Shown piece after piece: positions 19,201 to 26,384 of a DNA stretch of 58,021 nucleotides; positions within the stretch are counted from its first letter, which is position 1; every line of letters begins with the position of its first letter. The notes beneath the pieces were generated by a model that did not search any database, had not been told where the DNA came from, and saw only the letters and a list, made by a program, of their open reading frames with translations. The DNA lies in the NCBI GenBank assembly GCA_902593945.1, contig CACJKA010000007.1, positions 1 through 58,021 on the forward strand, written 5' to 3'. Source of the DNA: an uncultured Candidatus Poseidoniales archaeon. Lineage in GTDB: Archaea > Thermoplasmatota > Poseidoniia > Poseidoniales > Thalassarchaeaceae. A program made the translations under genes and the position numbers.

Positions 19201-20055
19201 AGGTCCCCATGAGTTAGTGTAGATATGAGTTTCATTGTTCATGAAAGATAATGCATCTGCTTCAGTAGAATCTCCAGCCCAACATGCAATTAGAGTCGAA
19301 CCTGCTAGGGTTGCATCATAGGCCGCTCCCGCAACATGGATTGAATTATCTCCAGCAGCTGCAGCAACTCCTCCGGCTGCTGTTCCATGTCCATTATTAC
19401 TAGTTGGAGTTGGGTCTGCATCATTATTACACCAGTCATAGGAATGATTGGGTGAATAATTAGGTGAAATATCCGGATGATCTTTATCTAAACCATCGTC
19501 AACCACACTGATAATAATTCCACTGCCAGTGTAAGAGTTCCAAACCGAAGTTACATTTGCATCTTCTCCAAAAGTCCCCGATGTTTGTCCTGTATTTTGT
19601 AGATGCCATTGATCTTCAAAGACTTCATCATTTGGAATTGAACGAGTTACTTGTTGTTTCTTAATTAAAGGTGAAAAAGACTCAATATCCCCATTTCCAA
19701 CTAGTTTCTCGAATTCTTCTACTATTTCTAATGCTGAATCAAAATTCCAAATATATGCTCCTTGTAATTGAGAGGCGCGTTCTATTGAAATAGCCTCAGG
19801 TTTCATTTTCATTTGTTCATCAATACTATTTGCGGAGACAACTAACCATTGTTTTGTATTCTCCAAATCTTCTTTAGAATATTGTTCTAAATCCGATACT
19901 CTCTCAAATGCTAATTGCACCGCAATAGAATAGGTTGGAATAATCAAACTTTGTTCATCTTCTGATGAATCTTGTAGATTTTCATTTTCAGCCGTAACTA
20001 ATCCTGAAATTGGTGCGACAAGTAAAATAAAAACTGCAATTAACACTGAACGCAT
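16237..20055 (-). CDS. Membrane-anchored subtilisin-like (S8, kexin-type) protease with P domain and Ca-binding repeats
   Basis: This 1272-residue exported protease has a signal peptide (1-22), a propeptide to about 140, and a kexin-like S8 domain with Asp186 (SVVDDGLD), His223 (NNGHGTAAGG) and Ser409 (GGTSSATPL). A P/Homo B domain covers about 492-605. From about 608 to 1045 it carries thrombospondin-3-like repeats (D.D.DG..D) alternating with MopE-like Cys repeats (DCDD...DNDCDG.IDE), both probable calcium binders. A transmembrane helix at about 1160-1186 and an 85-residue cytoplasmic tail end the protein. It probably works at the cell surface in protein degradation. Each domain is clear; the exact substrate is unknown. 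Confidence 0.9.
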   Translation of the reverse strand: MRSVLIAVFILLVAPISGLVTAENENLQDSSEDEQSLIIPTYSIAVQLAFERVSDLEQYSKEDLENTKQWLVVSANSIDEQMKMKPEAISIERASQLQGAYIWNFDSALEIVEEFEKLVGNGDIESFSPLIKKQQVTRSIPNDEVFEDQWHLQNTGQTSGTFGEDANVTSVWNSYTGSGIIISVVDDGLDKDHPDISPNYSPNHSYDWCNNDADPTPTSNNGHGTAAGGVAAAAGDNSIHVAGAAYDATLAGSTLIACWAGDSTEADALSFMNNETHIYTNSWGPSDNGQTLDAPGPLMLAAFENDAYDGRNGLGNIITWAAGNGLTSNDNANYDGWANSRFTIAVSAITHYGEQSYYSEPGASILVAAHSNGDGEGITTTDIHDDPDTASDDAGYDNGNVTNNFGGTSSATPLAAGVIALILDANGNLTWRDVQHILVNSARMNDPNDSSWEINDAGHDVSHKYGFGAIDAGSAVSLAENWTNVDEELNLTFGPYSPSFTIPTSTNSWSEFDVQITDDISLESIDVVVDIDHSNRGDLDIVLESPNGTQSWLAEEHNDGGNDYSNWMFNTVHHWDESSLGTWKLKIRDTTSGTSGTLNSWQMIIHGMNIDLDYDDDGISNENETLIWGTDPYNEDTDSDGINDYDEIFVYFTNATMADTDLDGLSDSIEISVYQTNPNNEDTDGDGLNDGAEINLWESNPLIFDADEDSDLYYHFNDCNDQDAEINPGKPEKLNGFDDNCDNLIDEGFNFTDRDNDGLKDWPEYHIHNTDYRNADTDGDGLNDGSEVNLYSDLGADPLIFDEDMDGDTWYWFEDCDDNNILRSPGLSEALDSIDNDCDDEVDEDFIDLDTDSDGLSDYDEYYFISTNPNDGDTDNDGLPDGIEVNTYAELGANPLVYDEDSDGDGWYWFQDCDDGDIEISPSLIEMLDNKDNDCDGEIDEDFYTIDSDNDGLSDFEEYHNITSDYNDEDTDGDGINDGVEVLTKMSNPLIFNFDNDNDGYYDFEDCNDLDAEINPSSIELWNDLDDDCNELVDDNLKRENLVLIVPRNQVVYNWDAVNETLIFGLNNIPSQVNTEITWYIGDYDLSENITNKGTRLVINELECDKNKDNLTILLCSNGTSIQQITATIVDSGVSTEFTWEIDMVVWIPPPTLFENLLSFLTSVLGILLLSVMMISIIIASVFVNLRIKSKRRLEEAYTAYSIPSNKIEYDYSFTKTELPSAPDLSFLETQNNAYEESLPNLPATIPMITIPSKKVEEEVELLDIPSRIIEE
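16960..18200 (-). repeat. Repeated Asp/Cys-rich coding repeats inside the subtilase gene
   Basis: The gene part coding residues about 615-1030 repeats a roughly 90-110-residue block four times. Each block has thrombospondin-3-like 'DTDSDGLSDYDE' motifs and one 'DCDD...E.LDNIDNDCDGEIDE' motif. Repeats are visible at protein level and partly at DNA level (recurring TCATCATTATC-type words on the plus strand). These are coding repeats, not a CRISPR or mobile element. Confidence 0.75.
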
Positions 20056-20078
20056 ACCCCTGTCATGTCAATAGGGGT
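20056..20078. promoter_or_regulatory. 6-bp inverted repeat abutting the subtilase start
   Basis: ACCCCT at 20056-20061 and AGGGGT at 20073-20078 are complementary with an 11-base spacer. The inner arm touches the ATG at 20055. In the minus-strand mRNA, the AGGGG next to the ATG would be in the stem. It could be an operator or a translation-control hairpin; the short arms could also be chance. Confidence 0.3.
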
Positions 20079-20115
20079 TTTAGGTATTCGTTAATCTTGC
20101 ATTAACAATAAGTCA

Positions 20116-21369
20116 TTATTTTTCCCAATTCTTAATTGCTTGATGGACCTCATCATCATCCATTAATCTTCGTTGTTTTTTGGCAATAGCGAAGAGATGA
20201 GCAACTAGTTCATCAGTTATTTCATAATTATTTTTACTTAACCACCATGTTATGTTCGAACGCCCACTCATGTGACCAATTCTAATCACCTGTTCTAAAC
20301 CATAATCTTGAGCAGGAACTCCTGAATAGATTCTATCTGCAAGCCAATGTTCTCCCTTTTTCATAGCCTTTACTACTGCACTTGCATGTACCCCTGTGCC
20401 TGTTTCAAATGCATCTTTTCCAAATACTGGATAGTTTCTAGGTAAAGAAACTTCGATATATTCATGCGCTTTGCGCATATAATCATTTAATGATGTCAAA
20501 TCATTGTTAATTATTCCCATTAAGCTAAGATTGACTAAAGTTTGGTCTAAAGGGGCATTACCTGCTCTCTCTCCAACTCCTAGGGCAGTCCCATGTATTA
20601 CGTCTGCGCCTGCTTCGACAGCTGCTAAGTTATTTGCAACTCCAAGACCTCTGTCTTGATGGCCGTGCCAGTTTACTTCTATATCTCTACGTTTCACTCC
20701 TGAGTCCGGAATAACCTCATTTTGGATGAAACTCAATAATTTCCTGACTCCGTTAGGGGTCACATGTCCGCATGTATCGCATACGCATATTCTATCAGCC
20801 CCTAGTTCAATTGCTCTAGTGTAGACTTGTTTAATTTCTTCAGGCTTACTTCTAGTTGTATCTTCAGTGACGAACATTACCGGTATGTCGTTATCGACTG
20901 CGAATGTAACAGCCTTTTCAGCAGTTGACAATATTTTTTCCATATCCCAACCTTCTGTATATTGTCTGATAGGACTAGTTCCTAGGAACGCGCTTGCTTG
21001 GATTTGTCTTTCATGTTTGGCCTGTAAATCAACTAAGGGTCTAATATCATCAACAACAGTCCTAACAGCACAACCAGGTCTCAATTCATATGATTTCTCC
21101 GTCATATGAGTTAACATAGAATCTATGTGTTTGATATGAAATGGCCCTGCCCCAGGTAATCCTAAATCTACTTTCTGAATGCCCAATTTTTCCATAAAGT
21201 CAATTAATTCAATTTTTTCATCAATAGTAGGATTTCTGGCACTCGGACTTTGTAAACCATCCCTTAAAGTTTCATCATCAAACCATACATCGTGTGGATG
21301 ATTGGAAGAATCTCTTTTGATCTCATAGTCAATAGTATTCCAATCAAAAATTAGGTCCTTCTCATCCAT
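20116..21369 (-). CDS. 2-isopropylmalate/homocitrate synthase-family (LeuA-like) enzyme
   Basis: An HMGL-like acyltransferase of about 417 residues that would condense acetyl-CoA with a 2-oxoacid. The TIM barrel shows DETLRDGLQSPSA (metal Asp and Arg near the start), EDTTRSKPEE, a VCDTCGHVTPNG segment and the HGHQDRG His-x-His metal motif. The regulatory LeuA dimer domain seen in canonical 2-isopropylmalate synthases is absent, so homocitrate, citramalate or another condensation is possible. Start choice: a TTG at 21396 is in frame, but GGTGGTGG lies just before ATG 21369. No leucine or lysine pathway genes are adjacent. Confidence 0.72.
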   Translation of the reverse strand: MDEKDLIFDWNTIDYEIKRDSSNHPHDVWFDDETLRDGLQSPSARNPTIDEKIELIDFMEKLGIQKVDLGLPGAGPFHIKHIDSMLTHMTEKSYELRPGCAVRTVVDDIRPLVDLQAKHERQIQASAFLGTSPIRQYTEGWDMEKILSTAEKAVTFAVDNDIPVMFVTEDTTRSKPEEIKQVYTRAIELGADRICVCDTCGHVTPNGVRKLLSFIQNEVIPDSGVKRRDIEVNWHGHQDRGLGVANNLAAVEAGADVIHGTALGVGERAGNAPLDQTLVNLSLMGIINNDLTSLNDYMRKAHEYIEVSLPRNYPVFGKDAFETGTGVHASAVVKAMKKGEHWLADRIYSGVPAQDYGLEQVIRIGHMSGRSNITWWLSKNNYEITDELVAHLFAIAKKQRRLMDDDEVHQAIKNWEK

Positions 21370-21438
21370 CTGGCCACCACCTTTTCTACTCTGCAACTAC
21401 CTGCCAAGTGCTTGAATCCATCGGGAAAGAATCCCCAA

Positions 21439-22503
21439 TTATTCCTTTCCACCTCTTTTTCTTAAAATTATGTATAGAACTAATACAGTGCTTACGATTG
21501 ATCCTTTTATAACGAAATTAATGCTTGTTAATACTAGTATTATGAACATTACAGCTAGATATGTTAGTGAGACAAAAAATGAATGAGATGCAGTAGGCAT
21601 TATATCATTCTCATCATTGATATTTATTTTCCATACTGTTAATACATACCAAATACTCAAAATTAAACTATTTATTACTGCTAAAGATATATTGAAATCT
21701 AAATCTGAAAGTTCTATCCAATTACTTTTTTCCTGAAATGCTAGCGGTGTTGTCAGAGACAATAAAATCAACAATATAGAATATATTTTCATTTCAATTA
21801 ATGTCCTTCCTTTGCCTTTAACATTAGGCATCATTGGCACTCCAACTTTTTCATATTCTCCAGATCTGTACAATGCTAAGGCCCAGAAATGTGGTGGAGT
21901 CCAGAGAAATATTAGTAGAAACATGAACCAAGGCATATATCCTCCAATATTTACTATTGAATCAATAAAGTCATGAGCTGAACTAAATTCTAGTTCTAGT
22001 TCACCTTCTGCTGCCGCCCAACCAATAACTGGGGGGGTAGAACCAGCAATTCCTCCAATGACAATATTCTGAACACTGGTTCTTTTTAACCAAATTGTAT
22101 AAATAAATACATAGAAAAGAATACTGAATAATGCCCAGAATGCAGCAACTTCATTTGCCATTTTTAGTAACCACAAGGTTCCAATAATTGAAATTGAAAT
22201 TCCAAATAACAGGGCTTTCTTTGGAGTAATGTCTCCAACAGATAAAGGCCTTTTCGATGTTCTAGTCATAATTGGATCAATATCTCTGTCATACCACATA
22301 TTGATACAATTTGCACCACCTGCAGTCAGATATCCTCCGATAAATACAATCATCATTACTTCTAATGTACTTTGATTAATCTTGTTTGTCTCGATTAAAT
22401 CATGACTTAGAATTGCGCACATTGCTGTAATTTGTAATAGTACAACAACTCTTGGTTTTGTTAAAGAAAAGAGCGACTTTACGAGTGCCCTTGTCTCCGC
22501 CAT
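21439..22503 (-). CDS. ctaB: Protoheme IX farnesyltransferase (heme O synthase)
   Basis: CtaB attaches a farnesyl group to heme B to make heme O, the precursor of heme A. The 354-residue membrane protein has the UbiA-family Asp-rich sites: NMWYDRDIDPIMTRTSKRP near residue 85 and a second site near YRSGEYEKVGVPMMPNVKG. About eight hydrophobic helices are visible. Start choice: a frame from 22545 overlaps ctaA, but GGAGTG at 22508-22513 precedes ATG 22503. It is directly downstream of ctaA, so both are probably expressed together to supply heme for a terminal oxidase. Confidence 0.93.
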   Translation of the reverse strand: MAETRALVKSLFSLTKPRVVVLLQITAMCAILSHDLIETNKINQSTLEVMMIVFIGGYLTAGGANCINMWYDRDIDPIMTRTSKRPLSVGDITPKKALLFGISISIIGTLWLLKMANEVAAFWALFSILFYVFIYTIWLKRTSVQNIVIGGIAGSTPPVIGWAAAEGELELEFSSAHDFIDSIVNIGGYMPWFMFLLIFLWTPPHFWALALYRSGEYEKVGVPMMPNVKGKGRTLIEMKIYSILLILLSLTTPLAFQEKSNWIELSDLDFNISLAVINSLILSIWYVLTVWKININDENDIMPTASHSFFVSLTYLAVMFIILVLTSINFVIKGSIVSTVLVLYIILRKRGGKE

Positions 22504-22534
22504 ATTCACTCCTATTGCTAATAGTCTTTGAAAG

Positions 22535-23620
22535 TCATTGAGCAATAGTATCGTTCACAACATGCTTTTTCTCGTAGAGAGTTACTACTTTGATAGCCAT
22601 CAGTATACTTGTAATCATTACAAATACTAATGATGCTAGCATTAGATGAATCAATGATAATAGTTCAAAATAAACAATCTCAAAATTCTCTAACTTTGCA
22701 GAAAGGACATACAAGCCCCCCAATCCAATATTTATTAGATATAATGTAGATGATGTCCAAATCCATTTACATAACAATGTTCCGTATTCACCTTCTTTAT
22801 TTTCTTTCCAAATTATGTAACATGTGATGGCTAGTATCGTTCCAACTATACTAACTAATAATCTATGTAAGATTTGAGACTGTGCTTCAAAGTCAACTAC
22901 TTTTTCATATATTGAGTCATTGCATAGTGGCCAAGATCCTGGGAAACCTGAAACGCCGCATGCTTGATTAGCTCCAGGAGTTGTTGAAACAAAAACTCCT
23001 AGGAACAGAGCCAAGAAAGTACCAAATGATAAGAACGCAATACCATTAGTCCATCTTTTAGCCAGAATTGGGTCAAATTCTATCCATTTAGGCACATCTT
23101 CCTTATCCCTTACAGTAGCCAACCATATCCAAACTAATGACATCAAGAATAGAAGTGCAGATGCTAGATGTAGTGCCACACTCCAATGCAAATTATCCAA
23201 TTTTACAGTTACATATCCTAGGAAACCCTGCCATCCTATCAGTAAAATAGAAATCAGTGAAGCCAATTTAACTTCATTAGTCAATTCTTCATCCTTTCTT
23301 ATTATCAACCAATTTAAAATTACTAATGGTCCTAAAACAACTCCTGCCAATAATCTATGAATCCATTCAGTAAATATCTGGAAAGAAGTATATGTGTGGC
23401 TGGACCCTCTAGAGTCTATTTCACTTGGATTCTTATCGAACCATTCCTTTTGCTCTTCTTCGGATATGTCAAACCCCCAAGTTCCGAAACATGTAGGCCA
23501 ATCAGGGCAGGATTCTCCCGCGTCATAGATTCTAATAACACCGCCTGCAGCGATAACTAGAATTGTAATACCAATAATAATAGCAGTCAGTTTTTCTACA
23601 CTGACTCTTTCGAATCTCAT
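22535..23620 (-). CDS. ctaA: Heme A synthase (CtaA/Cox15)
   Basis: CtaA oxidises heme O to heme A for cytochrome oxidases. The 361-residue protein has eight hydrophobic segments and the family signatures: AGGVIRIYDAGESCPDWPTC near residue 25, EWIHRLLAG with a heme-ligand His near 88, HWSVALHL near 145, and a matching set in the second half (HRLLVSIVG, HLMLASL). A Cys pair in ACGVSGFPGSWPLC matches the disulfide found in the Cox15/CtaA family. The gene precedes ctaB with a 31-base gap to the chosen ctaB start. Presence of both implies an aerobic respiratory chain with heme A. Confidence 0.93.
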   Translation of the reverse strand: MRFERVSVEKLTAIIIGITILVIAAGGVIRIYDAGESCPDWPTCFGTWGFDISEEEQKEWFDKNPSEIDSRGSSHTYTSFQIFTEWIHRLLAGVVLGPLVILNWLIIRKDEELTNEVKLASLISILLIGWQGFLGYVTVKLDNLHWSVALHLASALLFLMSLVWIWLATVRDKEDVPKWIEFDPILAKRWTNGIAFLSFGTFLALFLGVFVSTTPGANQACGVSGFPGSWPLCNDSIYEKVVDFEAQSQILHRLLVSIVGTILAITCYIIWKENKEGEYGTLLCKWIWTSSTLYLINIGLGGLYVLSAKLENFEIVYFELLSLIHLMLASLVFVMITSILMAIKVVTLYEKKHVVNDTIAQ

Positions 23621-23657
23621 TATCTCACGACCTTTTAGTCATAGATATAATTTTGTT

Positions 23658-23915
23658 TTATTCGTCAAGATGTGGCTCAACGTCAATTGGTATTCTATGT
23701 TTTAGATATTCTAGAGTTGCAATTTTCATTGGGTCTAAAACAACCCTTTCTTTAGCCTCATCGACTCCATAGAGCTGAATTAATTCTCCAGAGAACTCTT
23801 CTCTTAATTCATCTTCTGAGACGAATAAAGGTGCTCCCATACTGATTTGAAGTGCGCGCGCGCCAATAATTCTTGCTTTTTCGAAGCGGGTATGTGCTCT
23901 TGCAGGCTTGACCAT
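23658..23915 (-). CDS. rpoK: DNA-directed RNA polymerase subunit K (Rpo6/RpoK)
   Basis: RpoK is the archaeal counterpart of eukaryotic Rpb6 and bacterial omega; it helps assemble the polymerase. The protein has the family core [22 protein letters not shown], then [14 protein letters not shown] near the C-terminus. From ATG 23915 it is 85 residues, usual for the family. An in-frame ATG at 23951 would add twelve residues ([12 protein letters not shown]) with no family support. Neither has a clear Shine-Dalgarno. A single gene between ctaA and thiolase on the same strand. Confidence 0.93.
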   Translation of the reverse strand: MVKPARAHTRFEKARIIGARALQISMGAPLFVSEDELREEFSGELIQLYGVDEAKERVVLDPMKIATLEYLKHRIPIDVEPHLDE

Positions 23916-23999
23916 GATGGAGAACGGCCAGCGACCCCCACATAAGGGCATTGACTGACTTTATCACTCATAGATATCAATTTTTAGACAATTTTTTCT

Positions 24000-25160
24000 C
24001 TATTTGACTTCGATTAACATAGCTACAGCATTGCCTCCGCCTAGACAAATTGTAACAATTCCTTTCTTTCCGCCAGTCCTTTTTAGTGCGTTAATTGTAG
24101 TCATTAGACAGCGCGTTCCAGTTGCTCCCAGAGGGTGTCCAATCGCTACAGCTCCTCCATGAATATTGAATCGGTCTTCAGGAATTTTAAGGGCCATTTG
24201 TACAGCTACAGATGCTGCAGCAAATGCTTCATTATGTTCTACAATATCTATTTGCATAATATCTAGATTATTTCTTTCCAAAAGTGTCTCAACAGCAGTA
24301 ATTGGGGCAATCATTACTCTTCTTGGTTCAACTCCTGAGGTGGTATAATCAACAATTTCTGCAAGAATTGGCCATCCTTGTTTTCTCGCAAAATCTTCTG
24401 AACATACTAAAACTGCGGAAGCACCATCCGATACCTGACTTGCATTCCCTGCAGTTACTTGTCCGTCTTTTTTGAACACAGTCTTCAATTTTGACAACGA
24501 CTCGATATTTGTTCCTGGCCGGATTCCTTGGTCAACTTCTAAATCTTCCATATCTATAATTTCACTTTCGAACCAACCGTTATTCCATGCAGCATTGGCC
24601 AATGCATGAGATCTAACAGCATATGAGTCTGCAAGTTCTCTTGATAAATTGAATTCTTCAGCCACTATTTCTCCAGTCATTCCCATAGATGTTCCATCAA
24701 AAGAATCTGTCAAGCCATCATGCATCATAATTGATTTTAAAGCGTTAGAATCTATCATATCGCCTTTGATTTTTTCTGTAGTGAAGTATGGAGCATTACT
24801 CATCGATTCAATTCCTCCTGCGATAATGACATTTGCATGTCCTGAGATGATGTCACTTGCAGCGATCATTACGGCTTTCAAACTAGATCCACAAACTTTG
24901 TTTATTGTAGTACAGGGAGTAGAATATGGCAATCCTGCATTAATAGTAACTTGTCTTGCAGGGGCCTGTCCAGAACCTGCTTGCAATACTTGACCGATGT
25001 AAACTTGGTCTACAATTCCACTTTCAGGATCTATTCTAACTCTTTTCAAAAGTTCTTCAACAACTTTAGATCCTAATTCTGTTGCTGAATAATTAGATAA
25101 TGCTCCTCTAAATTTACCAATAGGGGTCCGCGCATAAGCACATATAACCGCCTTAGTCAT
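24000..25160 (-). CDS. Acetyl-CoA C-acetyltransferase (thiolase)
   Basis: The 386-residue enzyme condenses or cleaves acyl-CoA units. Catalytic residues are visible: Cys in INKVCGSSLKAV (near residue 89), His in GGAVAIGHPLGATG (near 346), Cys in TICLGGGNAVAM (near 376), and the HNEAFAAA segment (near 313). Length and order are those of the degradative or biosynthetic thiolase family. Without neighbours from the mevalonate or beta-oxidation pathway it cannot be placed in one of them. No OB-fold partner of the archaeal HMG-CoA type is next to it, which favours a classical bacterial-type thiolase. Confidence 0.9.
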   Translation of the reverse strand: MTKAVICAYARTPIGKFRGALSNYSATELGSKVVEELLKRVRIDPESGIVDQVYIGQVLQAGSGQAPARQVTINAGLPYSTPCTTINKVCGSSLKAVMIAASDIISGHANVIIAGGIESMSNAPYFTTEKIKGDMIDSNALKSIMMHDGLTDSFDGTSMGMTGEIVAEEFNLSRELADSYAVRSHALANAAWNNGWFESEIIDMEDLEVDQGIRPGTNIESLSKLKTVFKKDGQVTAGNASQVSDGASAVLVCSEDFARKQGWPILAEIVDYTTSGVEPRRVMIAPITAVETLLERNNLDIMQIDIVEHNEAFAAASVAVQMALKIPEDRFNIHGGAVAIGHPLGATGTRCLMTTINALKRTGGKKGIVTICLGGGNAVAMLIEVK

Positions 25161-25212
25161 AACTCCTCGAGTGAGGTCGTGGTCTTGAATAGTGCGATGA
25201 ACAAACTAGTTC

Positions 25213-26289
25213 TCAGACATCTTTTTCAGAGTAAAAACCATAGAAATCTGGATTAATTAATTCTGGTCGGTTATTCGACTTAACTAGGATTGTTCTAACT
25301 GCCCATAAATCTTTGAAGACTCTATATTGAGATGTTTTGTCTAAATAGTCTACTCCACTGGTACCTCCGGTTCCTATTCTTCTTCCCATTATTCTCTCTA
25401 CCATTCTCGCATGCGAATGCCTCCATTTAACCATTGATTCCTCTAGTTCAACTATGGCATCAATTAATTTCCGCGGCCATGCCAAAAGAGGTAATTCTCT
25501 GTATGATTCTATGAATAGTAGGCTAGCTCTGGCCCTACTTATCTTTCCTTCTGGAATAAGGAATGAAATTGCACTCTCATGGGCAGAATTGAATCTTTTA
25601 ACTGCCTTATCCAAATCGGACGTTCCATAACTTGACATTCTCTTGGCGGCATCTTCTCCCATTGATTTATGCGCTAATAAATGTTCATTGACGTAATTTT
25701 CTACAGACTCTGAATCTTTCTCCGATCCATAAATTGAACCCATAATTGGAGTTCTTGAAATCCACTTCATTAATGACTCTTCCAAAGATGGCTTTGCTAA
25801 GGCATCCTCTAAATCTTGTAATATCAATGCATCTTTTTCACTATTTTCTGCTAATTTTCTGAATGTATCTATAGGGTCCATTCCAAAAAGCCTATCTTCA
25901 TTTTTCAATCCAAGTAATATCTCGAATTTTCTCATTTGGAAAGATTCGAAACCTGATGCTGAGCCTAATCCGTCCCTAAATGAAAGGAAACCTTGGGGAG
26001 TCAATGTTTCCATAACTGACCATTGTGTAGCCATTAATTTGAAAATTTCAGTTGTTCTACCTAGTCTTTCCACTGCCCGTGGAATATCTTTCTCAGGAAC
26101 CTGTTCTTGAGATAGTATATTTCTGACCTCTGCGAGTTCTCTTATTATTTGTTTAAACCATAATTCAAAGGTTTGGTGTACTATGATGAAGTGCATTTCA
26201 TCAGAGGAAATGCCTCTATCTTCTCCTTGTAATTTTAGTAAATCGTCCAATTGCAAATAATTTCCATAGGTCCAATTCTCTCCACTCAT
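25213..26289 (-). CDS. kynA: Tryptophan 2,3-dioxygenase
   Basis: A heme enzyme that opens the indole ring of tryptophan to N-formylkynurenine, first step of the kynurenine pathway. The 358-residue protein shows the N-terminal YGNYLQLDDLLKLQ, the DEMHFIIVHQTFELWFKQII helix with conserved His residues, FLSFRDGLGSASGFESFQMR, and the C-terminal GTGGTSGVDYL loop that closes over the substrate. The start was set at ATG 26289; a GTG at 26310 would add seven residues with no family match. No other kynurenine genes are adjacent. The enzyme is mainly bacterial and eukaryotic, so past gene transfer is plausible. Confidence 0.93.
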   Translation of the reverse strand: MSGENWTYGNYLQLDDLLKLQGEDRGISSDEMHFIIVHQTFELWFKQIIRELAEVRNILSQEQVPEKDIPRAVERLGRTTEIFKLMATQWSVMETLTPQGFLSFRDGLGSASGFESFQMRKFEILLGLKNEDRLFGMDPIDTFRKLAENSEKDALILQDLEDALAKPSLEESLMKWISRTPIMGSIYGSEKDSESVENYVNEHLLAHKSMGEDAAKRMSSYGTSDLDKAVKRFNSAHESAISFLIPEGKISRARASLLFIESYRELPLLAWPRKLIDAIVELEESMVKWRHSHARMVERIMGRRIGTGGTSGVDYLDKTSQYRVFKDLWAVRTILVKSNNRPELINPDFYGFYSEKDV

Positions 26290-26384
26290 GTTCGTCCGAT
26301 AGCGTTTCACTCTTGAATCATTACTGTACGAGCCGTTCGGATTTTGGAGTATATTTTCCCTATTATTTCAAATATTAATGGTTC

